From an uncultured Collinsella sp. (GTDB lineage Bacteria > Actinomycetota > Coriobacteriia > Coriobacteriales > Coriobacteriaceae): a DNA stretch of 9,036 nucleotides. The notes below the pieces were generated by a model that saw only the letters and a list, made by a program, of their open reading frames with translations, had not been told where the DNA came from and made no database searches. Location of the stretch: the NCBI GenBank assembly GCA_938023905.1, contig CALJCO010000148.1, positions 1 through 9,036 on the forward strand, in the 5' to 3' direction. Made by a program: the position numbers and the translations under genes. Positions 6,851 through 9,036 of the stretch are shown in pieces (the first letter of the stretch is position 1; each line of letters opens with the position of its first letter).

Positions 6851-7771
6851 TTAGGCCTGTTGGCGGTGCTTCCATTGTTTGCGGCACCAGCGCATGAGCG
6901 CTTTGATGACGGGAATCGTGATGAGGATGATCCATGCAGGATGGGGCTGTCCCAAACAGAGCCACATGTAGAGGAACCAAGCGATGGCGGCTGCCGGGTA
7001 GATGACCTCGATCAGCTTAGATAAGTGGCGTTGGTCGATAAAGTCGCCAAGCGCGTAATAGACGGGAACCAGAAAGACGAGGAAAAGCCCCATGCCCCAT
7101 GTGCCGTAGACAATGCCGAGCACCAGATAGGCGAGAGTGACAAGTGCGGGGAAGGGGAATTTGTTCCATGCACGTCCGACCTTGGTGTGGAAATGCTTGC
7201 CATGATGGTCGAGCTTGTCGTGTGCTTCCTTCCAGCTGGAAAACGTCTCGCCGTCGATGGTGACGGTGCCGTCGTCATTGGTGCGTACGCTATGTCCATC
7301 GTCCTCAAGCGTATCGATATGCACGCCGTCCGGCCCCACATGCACCTCTTCGCCCTTGCGCTCGTTGGTCACATGGATGCCGCTCCAACCAACATGGACT
7401 TCCTCGCCTTTATTGGGATCAATGACGTGGATACCGCGCGCGAGGGAAATATCGACAAGTGGTTTGTCGCCGCAATCGGCGTGCTCGGCAGAATCCTCGG
7501 CCTCGTCAGCCACATCCGCCATCTCGGTGTCGGCGCTACCGTCCTCCAGGTCGTCGGCATCGTTGGCCGCCTCCCCATATAACAGCTCGTCCAACGACAC
7601 GTCATACAGCGCGGCGAGCGCAATGAGGTTATCGGTATCGGGTGAGGACTCGCTGCGCTCCCATTTACTGACAGCCTGACGACTCACACCCAGCTGGGCG
7701 GCAAGCGCCTCCTGAGAAAGCCCGGCAGCCTTGCGGCGATCGACGAGGCGCTGTGCCATCGCAAGATCCAT
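6851..7771 (-). CDS. XRE-family regulator with repeat linker and four membrane segments
   Basis: The 306-residue protein starts with a complete HTH_3 (Cro/CI-type) domain: QRLVDRRKAAGLSQEALAAQ, recognition helix around SRQAVSKWE (30-38), ending DELLYG (61-66). An acidic linker (70-100) follows, then three 18-residue units beginning at 113, 131 and 149 (GIHV....KGEEVHVG, repeated almost exactly in the first two, degenerate in the third). A His-rich stretch (HHGKHFH, 189-195) precedes about four hydrophobic segments (207-223, 225-243, 256-273, 277-293) and a basic C-terminus. It is probably a membrane-tethered DNA-binding regulator, with the HTH domain in the cytoplasm. The ATG at 7769-7771 was chosen over a longer in-frame extension to 7843 because AAAGGA lies 6 bases upstream and the HTH domain starts right there. 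It stands alone downstream of pfkA. Target and signal are unknown. Confidence 0.88.
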   Translation of the reverse strand: MDLAMAQRLVDRRKAAGLSQEALAAQLGVSRQAVSKWERSESSPDTDNLIALAALYDVSLDELLYGEAANDADDLEDGSADTEMADVADEAEDSAEHADCGDKPLVDISLARGIHVIDPNKGEEVHVGWSGIHVTNERKGEEVHVGPDGVHIDTLEDDGHSVRTNDDGTVTIDGETFSSWKEAHDKLDHHGKHFHTKVGRAWNKFPFPALVTLAYLVLGIVYGTWGMGLFLVFLVPVYYALGDFIDQRHLSKLIEVIYPAAAIAWFLYMWLCLGQPHPAWIILITIPVIKALMRWCRKQWKHRQQA

Positions 7772-7825
7772 GGTGGTTCCTTTCGTTTGATGGTCGAATC
7801 GTATGAGCCGAGTATGCCGAGAACA

Positions 7826-7887
7826 ACCGGTAGCGACCACCATTTCTAGTTAGAATCTGCCCCAACCCTACCGCAACTACCGGTAGC
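7826..7887 (-). promoter_or_regulatory. candidate promoter with paired ACCGGTAGC operator sites for the XRE gene
   Basis: ACCGGTAGC occurs twice, at 7826-7834 and 7879-7887, 53 bp apart, close to five helical turns. The upstream copy forms a perfect 10-bp palindrome, CTACCGGTAG (7877-7886). On the minus strand a possible -35 TTGCGG (7871-7876) and -10 TCTAAC (7849-7854) with 16-bp spacing lie between the sites. One site would therefore touch the -35 and the other would sit downstream of the start point. This layout would suit autorepression through looping by the XRE protein; that is inference. Confidence 0.4.
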
Positions 7888-7905
7888 AATCCCTAACGAC
7901 CAGCC

Positions 7906-7961
7906 ATTTTGGGACAAATGTCAGTGCTACTCTCAGCTAAGAGCCTGCAACATCCCAAAAT
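7906..7961. repeat. 56-bp nested hairpin (element D)
   Basis: ATTTTGGGA (7906-7914) pairs perfectly with TCCCAAAAT (7953-7961), and an inner CTCT/AGAG stem (7930-7933 with 7940-7943) sits between them. The right arm CATCCCAAAATC (7951-7962) closely resembles CATCCCAAATC (8037-8047) inside element E, so the two may be related. It lies in the 7772-8163 gap, upstream of the XRE gene and downstream of pfkA. No gene is seen in that gap. Confidence 0.5.
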
Positions 7962-7987
7962 CTCAGCCCACGCACCCGCAGCAAGAA

Positions 7988-8172
7988 GACGAATAGCCTC
8001 GGCCTCCCTAGTTACCGCAGGAGGCCTCAGGGCTTACATCCCAAATCTTTCCGCAGGACGGAAGGACCCCGCCGCGCGAAGCGCACGGCGGGGTCCTGAC
8101 ATGTCCGAGGACGATTTGGGATGTAAGCCCTGGGGTCTCCGATGAGAGCAGTTTCGGCCGAGGCTATTCGTC
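7988..8172. repeat. 185-bp nested palindrome overlapping the pfkA 3' end (element E)
   Basis: Three nested pairs of arms share one centre near 8080. Outer: GACGAATAGCCTCGGCC (7988-8004) with its exact reverse complement (8156-8172). Middle: 8020-8047 with 8113-8140, 28 bp with two G-T wobbles, core GGGCTTACATCCCAAATC. Inner: AGGACCCCGCCG (8063-8074) with CGGCGGGGTCCT (8086-8097). The tip, GCGC-GAA-GCGC, forms a further small stem. The outer right arm contains the last two codons and TAG of pfkA, so the gene end is duplicated in inverted form at 7988-8004. A pfkA transcript could fold into a very stable 3' structure here; there is no T-run. Confidence 0.8.
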
Positions 8173-9036
8173 GCCGAAGCTGATGCCCAGCGCCTTGGCC
8201 TCGCGCACCAGGTCGCTCTGGGGGTCGACAAACTTGAGCTTGTCGGCGACCTCCTCGAGCGGCATGTGGCACATCTTGCCGTCACGCAGGGCAATCATGT
8301 AGCCAAACTCGCCGCGTAGGCACCCCAGTGCCGCCTCGACGCCGCACTGGGTCGCAAAGATGCGGTCCTGGGCGTCGGGTTGGCCGCCGCGCTGCGTGTG
8401 GCCGGGGATGGCGACGCGGGTCTCGCGACCAGTCTTGGCCTCGATCTCCTTGGCGATGTCGTAGACGATCGACGGACTCGTGCGCTCGGCGAGCTTTTTC
8501 TTGTACTCCTTCTTGGGCAGCGCCGCGTCCTCCTTGGAGATAGCGCCCTCGGCGACGGCTACGATGGTAAAGCGGCTGCCGGTCTCCATGCGATGCTCGA
8601 TGGTCTTGATGACGTTGTCCATGTCGTAGGGGATCTCGGGAATCAAGATGACGTCCGCGCCGCCCGCGACGCCGGCATACAGCGGAATCCAACCGACCTT
8701 GTGGCCCATGATCTCGATGACAAACACGCGGCCGTGACTCGAGGCAGTGGTGTGGATGTCGTCGATGCACTTGGTGGCGACGTCGATGGCGCTCGTAAAG
8801 CCAAACGTCAGCTCGGTGCCCCAGGTGTCGTTATCGATGGTCTTGGGCAGGGCGATAACGTTGAGGCCTTCTTCGCGCAGGCGGTTGGCGGTCTTGGTGG
8901 ATCCGTTGCCGCCCAGCATAAACAGGCAGTCGAGCTGCAGCTTGTGATAGGTGTGGACCATTGCGGGCACCTTCTCGACGCCGTCGGCCTCGGGGATGTC
9001 GAGGCGCTTGAACGGCGTGCGGCTCGTGCCCAGGAT
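8164..9036 (-). CDS. pfkA: 6-phosphofructokinase (5' end beyond the window)
   Basis: Glycolytic enzyme phosphorylating fructose 6-phosphate to fructose 1,6-bisphosphate in the cytoplasm. The 290 visible residues lack roughly the first 50-60, including the N-terminal GG.xPG-type nucleotide motif. Visible motifs: LGGNGST (41-47); PKTIDND (64-70) with catalytic Asp at 68; IMGHKVGW (109-116); PEIPYD (133-138); GHTQRGGQPDAQDR (212-225) contacting the substrate. In E. coli PfkA numbering the metal-binding Asp103 is Asn, position 104 is Gly (ATP-like) and position 124 is Lys (as in PPi-using and actinobacterial group III enzymes). The phosphoryl donor, ATP or pyrophosphate, is therefore not settled by motif, though GGNG with PKTIDND is familiar in a clostridial-type PFK clade. 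The frame continues unbroken to the window edge. Its stop codon is part of the outer arm of element E. Confidence 0.93.
   Translation of the reverse strand: MLGTSRTPFKRLDIPEADGVEKVPAMVHTYHKLQLDCLFMLGGNGSTKTANRLREEGLNVIALPKTIDNDTWGTELTFGFTSAIDVATKCIDDIHTTASSHGRVFVIEIMGHKVGWIPLYAGVAGGADVILIPEIPYDMDNVIKTIEHRMETGSRFTIVAVAEGAISKEDAALPKKEYKKKLAERTSPSIVYDIAKEIEAKTGRETRVAIPGHTQRGGQPDAQDRIFATQCGVEAALGCLRGEFGYMIALRDGKMCHMPLEEVADKLKFVDPQSDLVREAKALGISFGDE

Noticed and set aside
7025..7582. Plus-strand 185-codon open frame opposite the XRE gene
   Set aside because: Antisense shadow: the minus-strand gene has HTH and membrane domains and a ribosome binding site, and this frame has no recognisable family or start signal.
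7906..8172. CRISPR array or tRNA-like structure
   Set aside because: The repeats are inverted, not regularly spaced direct repeats, and there is no tRNA cloverleaf or CCA-type end.

Overview
The window looks like chromosomal DNA of a gut actinobacterium of the class Coriobacteriia, most likely Collinsella or a close relative. This is inferred, not proven. It rests on GC-rich coding sequence, the style of the histidine kinase remnant and the phosphofructokinase, and many hairpin-forming intergenic repeats, including three copies of a CCTGCC-AAAA/TTTT-GGCAGG element. I see no phage, integrase, transposase, CRISPR, rRNA or tRNA.

Layout. Positions 1-385 hold no convincing gene but contain a 181-bp imperfect palindrome (44-224). 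A methylated-DNA--cysteine methyltransferase (386-961, +) follows, then the orphan C-terminal ATPase domain of a histidine kinase (1155-1658, +), probably a deletion remnant. Its stop codon lies inside repeat copy R1. Next come a TIGR00266/AIM24-family protein (1807-2481, +) with an extended -10 promoter and a strong intrinsic terminator, and a gene-poor stretch (2530-2893) holding inverted repeat copy R2 joined to a start-less but protein-like open frame on the minus strand. An ABC exporter operon (2894-6366, +) follows: a MacB/LolD-type ATPase and a 921-residue FtsX-like permease whose extracytoplasmic region contains a coiled coil. Repeat copy R3 begins at the base after the permease stop.

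The right part runs on the minus strand. After about 480 bp of intergenic DNA with two more long hairpins (6527-6684 and 6737-6807) lies a membrane-anchored XRE-type regulator (6851-7771, -) with an unusual 18-residue repeat region. Its upstream region has two ACCGGTAGC sites placed like operators. Then come two more palindromic structures (7906-7961, and a 185-bp one at 7988-8172). The outermost arm of the second includes the 3' end of the last gene, a 6-phosphofructokinase (8164-9036, -) cut by the window edge.

The genes do not form one pathway. The ATPase and permease clearly work together as one transporter; the others look like independent housekeeping or regulatory units. The most distinctive property of the window is the density and variety of long intergenic hairpins: eight structures in 9 kb, in at least one case one family in several copies. 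I found no clear candidate for an undescribed multi-gene system. The repeats, the start-less open frame and the repeat-bearing membrane regulator are the best leads.
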